From assembly GCF_004345615.1 (NCBI RefSeq), contig NZ_SLWK01000005.1, positions 186,001 through 250,000 of the forward strand: a stretch of DNA of 64,000 nt. The letters run 5' to 3'. The position numbers and the translations under genes were made by a program. Every line of letters begins with the position of its first letter. Positions within the stretch are counted from its first letter, which is position 1. This stretch comes from Natronoflexus pectinivorans. Its GTDB lineage: Bacteria; Bacteroidota; Bacteroidia; Bacteroidales; Marinilabiliaceae. This document shows, piece after piece, positions 43,971 through 53,128 of this stretch. The notes below the pieces were generated by a model. The model made no database searches. It saw only the letters and a list, made by a program, of their open reading frames with translations, and had not been told where the DNA came from.

Positions 43971-44587
43971 GTGAAAAAAACTTCTTTAATTCTTCAAGCA
44001 ATATTCGTTCTGATTTTATGTGTAACATGTCAGAAAGAGATTATAGAGTCTCAGGATTACCCACGAATTAGGACTCTTAAAGTAAGTCGCATAACAGCAG
44101 ATGGAGCCACTTTTAATGCTGAAATACTATCAAAAGGAACTAATCCAATTATAGAATATGGTTTTTTATGGGATATTGAACCAAACCTCGATTACCATAG
44201 CTCTGAAAAGGTTAGCTTTTATGATCCCATAGGGAAAGGGTCATTTAGCTATAGATCAGAACCTTCACTTACAAAAGATCAGGAATATTTTGTGCAATCA
44301 TTTGCAATAACTGATGACTTCATTGTTTATGGTAACACCGTGCAGTTCGTGAGTAGTGGGAGCATGTCCCCTGAAATCAAGGCTTTTTACCCGGGCATTG
44401 CTAGCTATGCTTATTTTGGAGATTCTGACAAATACAATATTGCAAAAAACGAGTGGTAATTGCAGGGAATACAAAGGGCAGGTATAATGGTGTTTGTTTT
44501 AATATCAATGATGCTGCATACATAGGAGGTGAGCATAACTATAGTCAATCTTTTGATGATTTTTGGGAATACAACCCAAATCCTTAA
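43971..44587 (+). pseudogene. Kelch-type exported lipoprotein, frameshifted and truncated
   Basis: The first frame (GTG at 43971 to 44459) has a lipoprotein signal (VLILCVTCQK) and an immunoglobulin/FnIII-like part (RTLKVSRITADGATFNAEIL). The -1 frame then continues from 44450 to 44587 with VVIAGNTKGRYNGVCFNIND and YIGG...FDDFWEYNPNP, an evident kelch repeat. The shift point is the A6 run at 44444-44449, read A AAA AAC in the first frame, a classical -1 slippery heptamer. It ends right after the first DFWEYNP, where intact kelch proteins continue with several more repeats, so the gene is also cut short. I regard it as broken; programmed shifting cannot be ruled out. Confidence 0.6.
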
Positions 44588-44770
44588 AACTCTATAAATG
44601 AGGAAATTCTTCTTGCTATATAATATCTCACTTAGTTTACTTCTATTTCGTGAGCAACTTTTTGCTAGTTCCTTAATGGCAGGGATGATTTTCACCTTTG
44701 GCAATTACAAAATGCTGTTATAAAAAATGTGTGTTGTTTCATTTAGCGAGTAAAAACTACTTATATAAAT

Positions 44771-44800
44771 AACGTCTTACATTTTATAATGTAAGACGTT
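44771..44800 (-). terminator. Hairpin downstream of tRNA-Ala
   Basis: Perfect 13-bp stem AACGTCTTACATT / AATGTAAGACGTT with a TTAT loop, 10 bp past the tRNA-Ala 3' end. The following bases on the minus strand are only moderately T-rich, so it may terminate or merely protect the transcript. Confidence 0.6.
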
Positions 44801-44810
44801 ATGCTTATTG

Positions 44811-44884
44811 TGGAGACAAGGGGAGTCGAACCCCTGACCTTTTGACTGCCAGTCAAACGCTCTAGCCAACTGAGCTATGCCCCC
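44811..44884 (-). tRNA. tRNA-Ala (GGC)
   Basis: On the minus strand, acceptor GGGGGCA pairs with TGTCTCC (two G-U pairs), the D arm is AGCTCAGTTGGCTAGAGC, the T arm GGGGTTCGACTCCCC, and the anticodon stem-loop TTTGA-CTGGCAG-TCAAA gives anticodon GGC (Ala). Discriminator A; CCA not encoded. Length 74 nt. Confidence 0.92.
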
Positions 44885-44896
44885 GTAATCGGTGTG

Positions 44897-44929
44897 CAAA
44901 TATAATCACATTTAAACTTAAAATCCAAA
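44897..44929 (-). promoter_or_regulatory. Promoter of tRNA-Ala
   Basis: Minus strand TTTG (44929-44926), 21-bp spacer, then TATATTTG (44904-44897), the same -7 box as for tRNA-Gln. It ends 12 bp before the tRNA. Confidence 0.7.
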
Positions 44930-45048
44930 AAAGGATAAACATAAATCACTTTCATCCGAAAGTTTTTTTAGACAAGGCACAAATGACATGTAGAGATGAC
45001 GAAGTCCGCACCACAGCTCTGTACTAATAGCCTACAGGATTCTTAATC

Positions 45049-48000
45049 TTATTCAATGATTACTTTTTGGTTAACATTTACTCCGTTCGAAATCAATTTT
45101 ACGATATAAATACCTTTCATAAGGTTTTTAGAATAGGAGTTATTTTTGACTGTATCATTTAGAATTAAAATACCACTTAGGTTGTATACCATTACATTTG
45201 TTTCATACGTTAAGTTTTCAATCATTAACGAGTTTTCAAGACCATATATCATGGGTTGAACATCATTTAATTGAGGTGTTGAACTGACAACGTTAGCGCG
45301 TCCCAACAAATTGGTATTGTTGAAACGAACTTTATAAGGCCACTGTTCATCGTTGGAATTATCATCATCCCACGGATGACGCCAATGAAAAGATGGAGCA
45401 CCAGTCACCACCAACCACAATCGATCAACATGATCCGGAGAGTCAAAACTTAGTTGATTTGCTGGTGAAGAGTTTGATGCAGAAGCCATTTCACTATAAA
45501 CACGAGTCCCGTCTTTAAGCAGTGCAACAAATCCAAATCTCCAACCGGCAGCAGTAACATTTCTGCTCCTGTAACCATCAATTCCTGCCAACCCTTCAAA
45601 ATGCACTGTCAACGTTGTGGCTTCAGAGGGAGCGTTTAGTTTTATAACGTTGTAACCATAATTGGCAGGCGTGACTGACTGATCAATTATCCAAAAGTCA
45701 TCACCGGCATTATTCATTCGTGGTTGAGGACGTGTATTGATTCTGCTCTCTCCAAACGACCGCAATCCCGGAATATCCCAAGTTGCGAAACGAGTTGCCC
45801 TATCATACATCTCATCATTAAACTGGCTTTGATTTATACTGGTCATACGTTTATATGCTTCAACCGGATCTTCGGGGCGAACCGATTCATTCCACATGCG
45901 ACCGATGAAATCCAAACCATGCAGATGGGTCCAATAGTCTGGCAGGAAAAAGTTGTCATATCGTGGAGTTTCATGAAGAATGTGTTTATGTGCTGTCCGG
46001 TAATAATTTGCAAGTCGGCCATCGGTGAATTGCAACTCAGGATATATTTTATACGCTTGCCATTGCGCGCACATTTCCCACCAAACATTGCCACCAGACG
46101 CATTTGGACCAAAGCCATACATCCAGCCATTTTGATCTTCGTTATCGCAATGAACCTGATACTGAAAACAGTGAGCAACTTCATGAGCCAACGTATGTCC
46201 CCCCACCTGAGCCGACCATGCTGTGAGTGTTAACAAACCTATCATATCGTCTACTCCAGAGCCGGAAGCCTCCCAGTCTCTGGTATACCGCAACCGTATA
46301 ATCATTTTATAATCATCGGTCTTTGAATTGCCTCTGGTTATAAATTTCATAGAGTCTGCATAATAATCGAAACTCTCCTCCGCCACTTCCAACAGACCGT
46401 CTATATTTATACGGTAATTGCCATCGGCCAGAACGCTAGGGTCTTCACCATAACCGGGTTCCCAAAATATGATCCAGTTTCTCGATTCCCTGCTCCGTGT
46501 TATACTCCAATTATTGTTCTCATTATAAACATCGCCAAGCATCCATGTTGGCACATAAATACCCTTGTATATTAACTCCGAGATTTGCGAAATGCTCCCA
46601 TTCAGTTCATCGATGGTCACGTTTGAATCATCCACAAGCACATTCGCTTCTTCAAGTAATGGCATCAGCATTACTTTTCTTGATTCTCTCAACGTCTCAA
46701 AAACATCGTTGGCATCATCTATTACATTTTGAAGTTGTCTATAGGCCTTTTTCGACTTATGTGCAGTAAAAATCGCATTGTTTATGGTGCTATTAACCTG
46801 CCTTAATTCCTCTAAATCAATAATCCCATCGGCAATTGTGGACTCCGCAAAGTCTATGGCATTATTTAAATTCTCCTCATCCGTGATTGTAATTTTCAAG
46901 GAAAGGAGTTCTTGAGCCTTTGAGATTTGTCGATCGAGAGCATCCAACAAATCATCGCTGTCAAAAGTCCCATGATACTCTAATTGAAAATTATCAAACA
47001 AAACCCAATAAGCTGATTGCTGATGGTCGCTCTTCGCTCCAATTCTAAGGGTATCGCCTTCCTCAATTAAAATCCCGGGAACAGTTATTGAATAACGTTC
47101 ATCAGAGGCAGATAAAAAAGAGGATGCAGCAGCCATTGTATTCAGATACCCATTCAATGAACCTGCTGCCGAGTAACCTTCGCTATACAATGAGTTAAAT
47201 GGGCTAATCAATTCAGGAAAGCTATTGGCATCTGCATACAATTGGGCAGAAATGGTCTCTGTCCCTGCCTGATAAGCAGCTCCGGCATCATTCCCACCTG
47301 GACGTTCAAATCCCTGAGCTCTTAAGGTATATTTTCCTGCTGGCAACCCTGTAATTGATTGACTCATGTTAAATGTCCTCTGGTAAAATTCAACCACCCG
47401 GTGGTTGATGGTGCCAATACCCCTCCAACCCGTGGGAGTATTATTATCAAACCCCTGATTGATGATGTAATTTGTTACATCCAAAGGGTTATCTGAAGAT
47501 GCATTCTGAAATTTATAAGCCGTTATGGCTTCTTGTAACTCCTCAATGGCAGCAAGAACCTCAGAAGGAGATTCACTGTTAAGAAAACCTTCGGCGCTTT
47601 CAATGGCCAATAGAAAATCAGTCGCTCCAGGCGTATCTGGTTCATAAATCTCCTGCGCCTCTTCAATGATTGCCTGAAGATCGTCGATGTTAACAATCTC
47701 AACCACTTCATGTAATGCGAATTCATCGAAACCAAAACGGTTGCTCAACCAACGAAAACGTACAACCAAATATGCATAGGAAGGATCTTCGTTGGTAAAG
47801 ACAAGTTCATTGCGTGTCCATTGTCCTCCACTCTCTACGCTTGTGGAGTTCATTAAAATTTTTGGTTCAGCAGAAGAGGTTTTATTATTCGTAAGTGAAA
47901 CTTTTAACCACTCCTCCATTCCTGCAACAGCTGATGCATCCAGGTATTTTACATGATATGAGAAATAATATTTTTTACCTGGCTCTAGACTCCAACCGGT

Positions 48001-48306
48001 TCCGATAGAACCTGCGGAACTGGAACTTTCGTTCCTTGTTCCTACTAAATAAGAGGAATTGTTAATTCCTCCGGAAGGAACGATATTAAAATTTGCAGAA
48101 CTAAGCGTGGCAGCTGATGTTGTGGCATCAGTCCAGTTGGCAAAGCCATCTTCAAAACCCGGATTAGGGATCAGATTTTCACTTAAAATTCGATATTTTG
48201 ATCCATCTAGTGTAATAATCTCACCCAAACCTTTCGCAGCAAAAACATTGCTTGAAAAAACAAAGTAAATTGATAGGGTAAATAAATATTGTAAAGACCT
48301 GCTCAT
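45049..48306 (-). CDS. Large T9SS-secreted protein with DUF6055-like metallopeptidase-type domain
   Basis: A 1085-residue protein; the ATG at 48306 (MSRSLQYLFTLSIYFVFSSN) gives a proper signal peptide, while the open frame starts 28 codons earlier. Domains: a CBM-like beta-sandwich (about 20-190), helical FIVAR-like segments (200-265 and 460-590), a second carbohydrate-binding-like sandwich (270-450), and a domain of about 360 residues with an HEVAHCFQYQ motif near residue 707 (HExxH zincin-type) as in DUF6055. The C-terminus (VYNLSGILILND...GIYIVKLISNG) is a type A T9SS sorting signal, so it is exported and attached to the surface. Carbohydrate or glycoprotein degradation is the likely setting. 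Confidence 0.78.
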   Translation of the reverse strand: MSRSLQYLFTLSIYFVFSSNVFAAKGLGEIITLDGSKYRILSENLIPNPGFEDGFANWTDATTSAATLSSANFNIVPSGGINNSSYLVGTRNESSSSAGSIGTGWSLEPGKKYYFSYHVKYLDASAVAGMEEWLKVSLTNNKTSSAEPKILMNSTSVESGGQWTRNELVFTNEDPSYAYLVVRFRWLSNRFGFDEFALHEVVEIVNIDDLQAIIEEAQEIYEPDTPGATDFLLAIESAEGFLNSESPSEVLAAIEELQEAITAYKFQNASSDNPLDVTNYIINQGFDNNTPTGWRGIGTINHRVVEFYQRTFNMSQSITGLPAGKYTLRAQGFERPGGNDAGAAYQAGTETISAQLYADANSFPELISPFNSLYSEGYSAAGSLNGYLNTMAAASSFLSASDERYSITVPGILIEEGDTLRIGAKSDHQQSAYWVLFDNFQLEYHGTFDSDDLLDALDRQISKAQELLSLKITITDEENLNNAIDFAESTIADGIIDLEELRQVNSTINNAIFTAHKSKKAYRQLQNVIDDANDVFETLRESRKVMLMPLLEEANVLVDDSNVTIDELNGSISQISELIYKGIYVPTWMLGDVYNENNNWSITRSRESRNWIIFWEPGYGEDPSVLADGNYRINIDGLLEVAEESFDYYADSMKFITRGNSKTDDYKMIIRLRYTRDWEASGSGVDDMIGLLTLTAWSAQVGGHTLAHEVAHCFQYQVHCDNEDQNGWMYGFGPNASGGNVWWEMCAQWQAYKIYPELQFTDGRLANYYRTAHKHILHETPRYDNFFLPDYWTHLHGLDFIGRMWNESVRPEDPVEAYKRMTSINQSQFNDEMYDRATRFATWDIPGLRSFGESRINTRPQPRMNNAGDDFWIIDQSVTPANYGYNVIKLNAPSEATTLTVHFEGLAGIDGYRSRNVTAAGWRFGFVALLKDGTRVYSEMASASNSSPANQLSFDSPDHVDRLWLVVTGAPSFHWRHPWDDDNSNDEQWPYKVRFNNTNLLGRANVVSSTPQLNDVQPMIYGLENSLMIENLTYETNVMVYNLSGILILNDTVKNNSYSKNLMKGIYIVKLISNGVNVNQKVIIE

Positions 48307-48383
48307 ATTATAGGCAATTAAATAATTAGAAAGCATCATTAATTTTTCATCGTTAAAGATAGAGTCCTGATTTATATCAATCT

Positions 48384-48407
48384 GACACAAACTCTGCGAA
48401 TTGTGTC
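48384..48407. promoter_or_regulatory. Dyad between divergent genes
   Basis: GACACAA (48384-48390), 10-bp spacer, TTGTGTC (48401-48407) is an exact inverted repeat upstream of the divergent DUF6055 gene (start 48306). It may be a regulator site shared by both sides. Confidence 0.4.
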
Positions 48408-48654
48408 AAAAATCCTGTACATTAACACAATCATTAATACACAGAAAGTAACAATCGATTCGCCCTTGTTTGTCACACCTTTTCTGTCTCTTGATAAAAA
48501 CAATCCGATAAAGGACTATCATAAATTGCCTGAGGAAATGATAAATAGGTATTTATCATTTGTTTTCAATTACACCCGAAGCATCGGAAGTTGTTTCTTG
48601 TTGATTTTGAGTGATCCTATGTTGGAAGTTGTTGCAAAAATTAGAACATTTGTA

Positions 48655-48680
48655 AATTCCAACACGTATGTGTTGGAATT
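48655..48680. promoter_or_regulatory. 26-bp dyad upstream of the 48715 gene, half-sites AACACGT/ATGTGTT
   Basis: Arms AATTCCAACAC and GTGTTGGAATT (11 bp each, 4-bp centre GTAT) form a perfect dyad ending 34 bp before the start codon. Its centre (AACACGT-ATGTGTT) shares both half-sites with the dyad at 50520-50537 upstream of the TonB receptor. Confidence 0.5.
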
Positions 48681-48714
48681 ATGTGCTAAAATACTAATCA
48701 AATTGATCTCAGTA

Positions 48715-49845
48715 ATGAAAAGTCTCGTTGCAACTGCTGTCATTCTAACCCTGTTCATCATTCAGAATAATATATCTGCACAAATCGAACCCTGGTACTA
48801 CATCCCCGAAAACAACCTTCATGAGCAGAAAAAAAATCAGATTTTTCTCAACTTTGATTCACATCATTTCCTTATAAACAATGAATTTTTTGGTTCCATC
48901 GTTGAGGGATATACTCTCCCGGGACATATCATTCAGCCAACGATTGTAGCATACGCAGGTGACCACATCAGGCTGGAGGGCGGCGTTAATATCAGAAAGT
49001 ATTACGGAAAAAATGAGGAACTGGATTTCCGTGCCATTTTATCAGCACGGCTAAAATTTAACGACAACCTGCAACTGGTAATGGGAACCCTGAATGGTCA
49101 CCGGCATCACAATATGCTTGACGCTCTCTATTTAAACGAAAGAGCAGTTTTTAACCCAATAGAAAACGGAATTCAGTTTTTGTATGACAAAGGAAGCACC
49201 AAGGCAGACCTGTGGCTTAACTGGGAACAATTCATCCGAACCGGAGATTCCATTCCTGAAATATTTACCGTAGGTCTGAACTTCAGGCAAAAGCTTGTGA
49301 ATAATGAATCTGGCTGGGAGCTTGCCATGCCCATTCAAGGCATTGTGATGCACGAAGGGGGCCAAATCAGCGATTTTGCCACGTCAAGTGAATCATTGGT
49401 AAACATTTCAGCCGGTTTGGAATCACATCATGCTCTTGATGGCCGAATTTCAAACATTGGTTGGTTTGGCCATTACATCTTATACAAAGATCTTCGGGAG
49501 GTAAATATTCATGAAATATACAGCGGCCAGGGTATTTATGCCGGCGTTACCGCCGCCACCGACGAGAGCACTTTAATGCTGGGATATTGGGATGCAAATA
49601 ACTTCATTGCGCCAAGAGGAAACCCTATTTACCAGTCGGTTTCATTTATCGATCCCATGGAGGTTGTTAAAAAACGCCAACTGGTTACTGCCAAATACAG
49701 CTGGCACAGGAGATTCTCCAGAAATGTCAACTTCTCCTTTTTGTTTGAAGCTTATTACGACGTGCCCATATCTCACTTTGATTATGGATATGGGATATAC
49801 CTCACCTTTACACCTGAGTTTTTCATCAGTAATTTTTCATTCTAA
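48715..49845 (+). CDS. Exported protein, probable outer-membrane porin-like barrel
   Basis: A 376-residue protein whose start at 48715 opens a signal peptide (MKSLVATAVILTLFIIQNNI, cleavage after SAQ). The frame is open further upstream from 48403, but that part has no protein character. Strands such as DHIRLEGGVNIRKYYG, LDFRAILSARLKFNDNLQLV and a C-terminus FTPEFFISNFSF suggest a barrel. I do not recognise a named family. It shares operator-like half-sites with the TonB receptor region downstream and probably belongs to the same regulated set. Confidence 0.6.
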   Translation: MKSLVATAVILTLFIIQNNISAQIEPWYYIPENNLHEQKKNQIFLNFDSHHFLINNEFFGSIVEGYTLPGHIIQPTIVAYAGDHIRLEGGVNIRKYYGKNEELDFRAILSARLKFNDNLQLVMGTLNGHRHHNMLDALYLNERAVFNPIENGIQFLYDKGSTKADLWLNWEQFIRTGDSIPEIFTVGLNFRQKLVNNESGWELAMPIQGIVMHEGGQISDFATSSESLVNISAGLESHHALDGRISNIGWFGHYILYKDLREVNIHEIYSGQGIYAGVTAATDESTLMLGYWDANNFIAPRGNPIYQSVSFIDPMEVVKKRQLVTAKYSWHRRFSRNVNFSFLFEAYYDVPISHFDYGYGIYLTFTPEFFISNFSF

Positions 49846-49943
49846 CAACATAACTGCAATCATTAAAAATCTTTAAAACATTTGAATTACCCAGAGAGTT
49901 ATAACTTTTTGCTAAATTTGTGTTGTAAAATGTAAGGTGTATA

Positions 49944-50330
49944 ATGAGAAACAGCCGTAAAATAAAGACATTCTTCGTTCTTTTGGCTCTGCCAATGGTG
50001 CTGTGGCTATATTATAACCATCTGACCAACTGGCACTATCACCTTACGGACAACGGAATGGTGGTTAAACATGCTCACCCCTACAACAGCAACACGCTTC
50101 CGGGAACCCCTTGGCAAAACCATCACCACAGCAATGCTGAATTCTTCCTATTGGCCATGCTTAGCATTACCGCTACTTTGCTGGTGTTCTTGCTTGCACT
50201 TTCATTGGTTTATCAGTTTTTATATAGCCGCTTACGCAGCTATAAATCTCTTTTCATATTCAACAAAGGGTATAGCATCACCAATCATATGCGAGGCCCT
50301 CCCTCAATCTCCCCGACACTAAACGGTTAG
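49944..50330 (+). CDS. Small histidine-rich membrane protein
   Basis: A 128-residue protein with two hydrophobic helices (about 9-25, FFVLLALPMVLWLYYN; about 66-92, FFLLAMLSITATLLVFLLAL) enclosing a loop rich in His (HYHLTDNGMVVKHAHPYN; WQNHHHSNAEF). Histidine clusters between membrane segments often bind Zn or other divalent metal. Its spacing from the barrel gene is 98 bp, and the TonB receptor follows about 400 bp later. Metal handling is inferred from composition and neighbours. The function is not known. Confidence 0.6.
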   Translation: MRNSRKIKTFFVLLALPMVLWLYYNHLTNWHYHLTDNGMVVKHAHPYNSNTLPGTPWQNHHHSNAEFFLLAMLSITATLLVFLLALSLVYQFLYSRLRSYKSLFIFNKGYSITNHMRGPPSISPTLNG

Positions 50331-50724
50331 AACTTTGCCCTTTTTATATTTATATTCAGAAAAGGCTATACAATTTGAACAATCCGTTTTATGCAAATTT
50401 TGAAAAAGCATAAAACAGATATCTTAGTGATCCTTTTTATTTTGTATTGCAAAGAGCCCTTCAGTTTGAAACCGTAGAAACCTCATAGTGCAAAATCTGT
50501 AGTGCAAATCAGACATAAGAACACGTTCTTATGTGTTCTGTCGGCAACATTGTATCGATGTGTTCAAAAACAGATCAGCAGAACACCAAAATGCATTGTG
50601 AGCAAATAGAGTCAAAATATTAAAATCTACACCTGCAGGACAAACAAACAGGTTCAAATATAAAACCAAATCAGCTCCGGCATAGGCATTCTATAGTTGA
50701 GCATGATTTTAAACTTTTAATCTA
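50331..50724. other. Leader region of the TonB receptor gene
   Basis: A spacer of about 390 bp ahead of the TonB receptor. It contains the cluster of GAACAC/GTGTTC sites (50513-50586) but no gene or recognisable riboswitch. Confidence 0.5.
50513..50586. promoter_or_regulatory. Cluster of GAACAC/GTGTTC inverted sites before the TonB receptor
   Basis: A near-perfect dyad ACATAAGAAC-AC-GTTCTTATGT (50513-50534) overlaps AACACGT-TCTT-ATGTGTT (50520-50537). The hexamer GAACAC or its complement occurs four times: 50519, 50533, 50560 and 50581, as two inverted pairs. It lies about 140-210 bp upstream of the receptor gene. Confidence 0.5.
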
Positions 50725-52998
50725 ATGAAAATTCAATACAAATTCTATATCATTCTTATTATTCTGTTTACTGGACTTAATCCATCTCATGCGACAAATA
50801 TCCCTCACAGCCAAAGGCCCAGAACAGACGCCAATATTTTCGGACATGTAGTTGATGCAGACACAAAAGAACACCTTCCTTTTGTAAACATTGTGGTAAA
50901 AGGTACCCGGATTGGCACCATTACAGATGTAAGCGGACACTACTTATTGACCAATCTTCCGGAAGGGAGACATATACTACAAGTTCACAGCATGGGATAT
51001 GCCATGAATGAAGTTGAAATTGTTGCCACAGCCAATACCACCAAAGAGGTAGATATTGAACTGAAATCAACCAGCATCAATCTGGCTGAAGTCACCCTGA
51101 CTGCCTCTCCCACTGCCAGCGGATTCAGGTACCAGCCCGATGCGGTTTTCATGGGTGAGCAAATCCAACGCAGAAGTGAACCTTCATTTGGAGAAATGCT
51201 TAACGGACAACCGGGAGTCAGCATGCGCAGCTTTGGTTCTGCTCCGGCAAGACCTGTTATTCGCGGGATGGATGGAGACAGAATTCTTGTTTTGGAAAAT
51301 GGCGAAAGAATGGGAGATATTTCTGAGACATCGGCCGACCACGCCATTTCGCTGGACCCATTGGCCGCCACCAGAGTTGAAGTAATTAGAGGCCCGGCCA
51401 GTTTGCTATACGGATCAAGTGCTTTGGGAGGTGTCATCAACCTGATGACCACCGACATCCCAGACCAGTGGGATCCCGGTTTAACAGGGGTTGTTTCCGG
51501 TCAAACAGCCACCATGAATAACATGGGTGCCGGATTTGGAAGAATGACTTATGGTGGAGAAAAAAATGCTTTCACAGCACGTGCCTCCATGCGAAAGTCA
51601 GGAGACATCACTACTCCAGAAGGAAAACTACCGGGAACATCCATGGAAAACTACGATGCTGCCATGGGATGGGGTGTTAACGGAAAAAATGGAAACGGAC
51701 TAACCGGAGGGTTGAGCTTCTCCATCTCCGACCAAACTTTTGAAATACCCGAAAGCATCGACGATCCCGATGAAAGTGTTGAAATCAGAGCACAACGGAT
51801 GTCGTTTCAGGGACGATTCGGAAAGAATATACAGGGAAGATTCTTTGATCAGGCCCAAATCCGATTCAATGCATCACATTTTTCTCAGCAGGAGGTTGAG
51901 ATTGAAATTGAAGAGGACGGAAGCATTGATGAAGATGTTGAACTAGAGTACGATCAATATGCCTTTAGCTCAACATTAACCCTACAACACAAACCGATTG
52001 GTATTTTGGCTCGCGGAGCCATGGGGTTAAGTGTTACCGGACAAAATCTTGATGTGGGAGGAGATGAAGCATACACTCCGGGAGAAAGAAGATTTACCGT
52101 TGCTGCCTTTACATTTCAGGAAGTGCCCATGACCAACATGTTGCGATTCCAATTTGGCCTGCGTCTTGACTTCATGAACTCAAAAGCTTTAAGCAATGAG
52201 GTTTTTGACAACATTGATCTAACCCGAAACAGACTTAACTATTCCGGTTCACTTGGACTCAACTTCCGTCCAACACCCGGAATGGAAATTGGGGCACAAC
52301 TGGCTCGCTCACATCGAAACCCCATGGTAGAAGAACTCTATGCGGAAGGCATGCATTTAGGTGCTGGCGTATATGAAAGAGGGAATCCCACTCTGAACGA
52401 TGAAATTGGGCATGGAGGAGACCTCTTCATAAGGTACAAACGAGGCATCATTGAAATGGAGCTGGCAACTTTTATAAATAACTTCCATAACTACATCATA
52501 TTCCAGCCTACGGGAGTCATTCATGAAGCATCAGGCTATCCCGAGTTTGAATATGTGGACGGAAAAGCCAGGTTGCACGGGGGAGAATTCACGATTGCAG
52601 CATCTCTGTTTGATGGATTAACCTTGCAGACAGGCCTTGATCTGGTTCGTGGTCGTCGTATTTTTGATGACGCCTCAAATGAGAATCTTCCATTTATTCC
52701 TCCTTTCAGGGTAAGAAGTCAGATTGAATATGACTTTGGAAGAGTTTGGCTGGGTGCCAGCCACCAAATTGTAAACCGCCAAAGTAGAGTGGCGCCGGAG
52801 GAAGATAAAACCGATGGATACAGCTTGGTGGGATTCCAGGCCGGATACAGAATGAACAGAATGGGGAACCATGTGTTTATTCTCAGGGTTGAAAACGCTT
52901 TCGACACAAAATACCGCGACCATTTATCGCGAATTGAAGACCGGAACTTTGTTATGCCGGGAAGAAACGTAAACCTGTCATACAGATGGTTCTTTTAA
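50725..52998 (+). CDS. TonB-dependent receptor, ZnuD-like
   Basis: A 757-residue outer-membrane receptor. A signal peptide (IILIILFTGLNPSHA) is followed by a CarboxypepD-regulatory domain (about 35-115, IFGHVVDADTKEHLPFVNIV), a plug (about 125-250) with FGSAPARPVIRGMDGDRIL, ERMGDISETSADHAISLDPL and VEVIRGPASLLYGSSALGGV, and a barrel ending YRWFF. The SADHAISLDPLAA type plug resembles ZnuD/YncD-like receptors. A loop with many acidic residues (IEIEEDGSIDEDVELEYDQY) suits cation binding. With the His-rich protein it suggests zinc or another divalent metal, but the ligand is inferred. A strong terminator follows. Confidence 0.82.
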   Translation: MKIQYKFYIILIILFTGLNPSHATNIPHSQRPRTDANIFGHVVDADTKEHLPFVNIVVKGTRIGTITDVSGHYLLTNLPEGRHILQVHSMGYAMNEVEIVATANTTKEVDIELKSTSINLAEVTLTASPTASGFRYQPDAVFMGEQIQRRSEPSFGEMLNGQPGVSMRSFGSAPARPVIRGMDGDRILVLENGERMGDISETSADHAISLDPLAATRVEVIRGPASLLYGSSALGGVINLMTTDIPDQWDPGLTGVVSGQTATMNNMGAGFGRMTYGGEKNAFTARASMRKSGDITTPEGKLPGTSMENYDAAMGWGVNGKNGNGLTGGLSFSISDQTFEIPESIDDPDESVEIRAQRMSFQGRFGKNIQGRFFDQAQIRFNASHFSQQEVEIEIEEDGSIDEDVELEYDQYAFSSTLTLQHKPIGILARGAMGLSVTGQNLDVGGDEAYTPGERRFTVAAFTFQEVPMTNMLRFQFGLRLDFMNSKALSNEVFDNIDLTRNRLNYSGSLGLNFRPTPGMEIGAQLARSHRNPMVEELYAEGMHLGAGVYERGNPTLNDEIGHGGDLFIRYKRGIIEMELATFINNFHNYIIFQPTGVIHEASGYPEFEYVDGKARLHGGEFTIAASLFDGLTLQTGLDLVRGRRIFDDASNENLPFIPPFRVRSQIEYDFGRVWLGASHQIVNRQSRVAPEEDKTDGYSLVGFQAGYRMNRMGNHVFILRVENAFDTKYRDHLSRIEDRNFVMPGRNVNLSYRWFF

Positions 52999-53024
52999 AA
53001 TAAAACAGCAAACACCAAATAGAT

Positions 53025-53053
53025 AAAGCCGGGCAATTGTCCGGCTTTTGTTA
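53025..53053 (+). terminator. Rho-independent terminator of the TonB receptor gene
   Basis: The stem AAAGCCGG / CCGGCTTT (53025-53048, 8-nt loop) is followed by TG TTATG with limited T content. It begins 26 bp after the receptor stop. Confidence 0.7.
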
Positions 53054-53106
53054 TGAAAAGAAGGAAATGGATAAATCCATTATAAACATATTCAAATAAT
53101 TCCATA

Positions 53107-53128
53107 GCCCACGGTTTAAACCGTGGGC
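53107..53128. repeat. Perfect 22-bp palindrome
   Basis: GCCCACGGTTT and its complement (53107-53128, core CCCACGGTTTAAACCGTGGG) form a perfect palindrome without a loop, in a spacer. It resembles a common Bacteroidota intergenic palindrome. It is followed at 53168 by the hairpin CCCGAGACATTCGGG, also present inside MITE copy B. Confidence 0.55.

Larger units (their letters stand above)
48307..48714. other. Divergent intergenic region with two dyads
   Basis: Spacer of about 400 bp between the DUF6055 gene and the barrel-like gene at 48715. The plus-strand frame is open from 48403, but that upstream part lacks protein-like features. It holds the dyads at 48384-48407 and 48655-48680. Confidence 0.5.

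Noticed and set aside
41767-44587. Programmed -1 frameshifting as certain explanation
   Set aside because: Slippery heptamers are present but no stimulatory structure was demonstrated and the kelch gene is truncated, so the genes are annotated as interrupted and the idea is kept only as a finding.
48403-48714. Upstream extension of the gene starting at 48715
   Set aside because: The 104 codons precede a perfect signal peptide and contain dyads, so the extension is spacer sequence read in frame.
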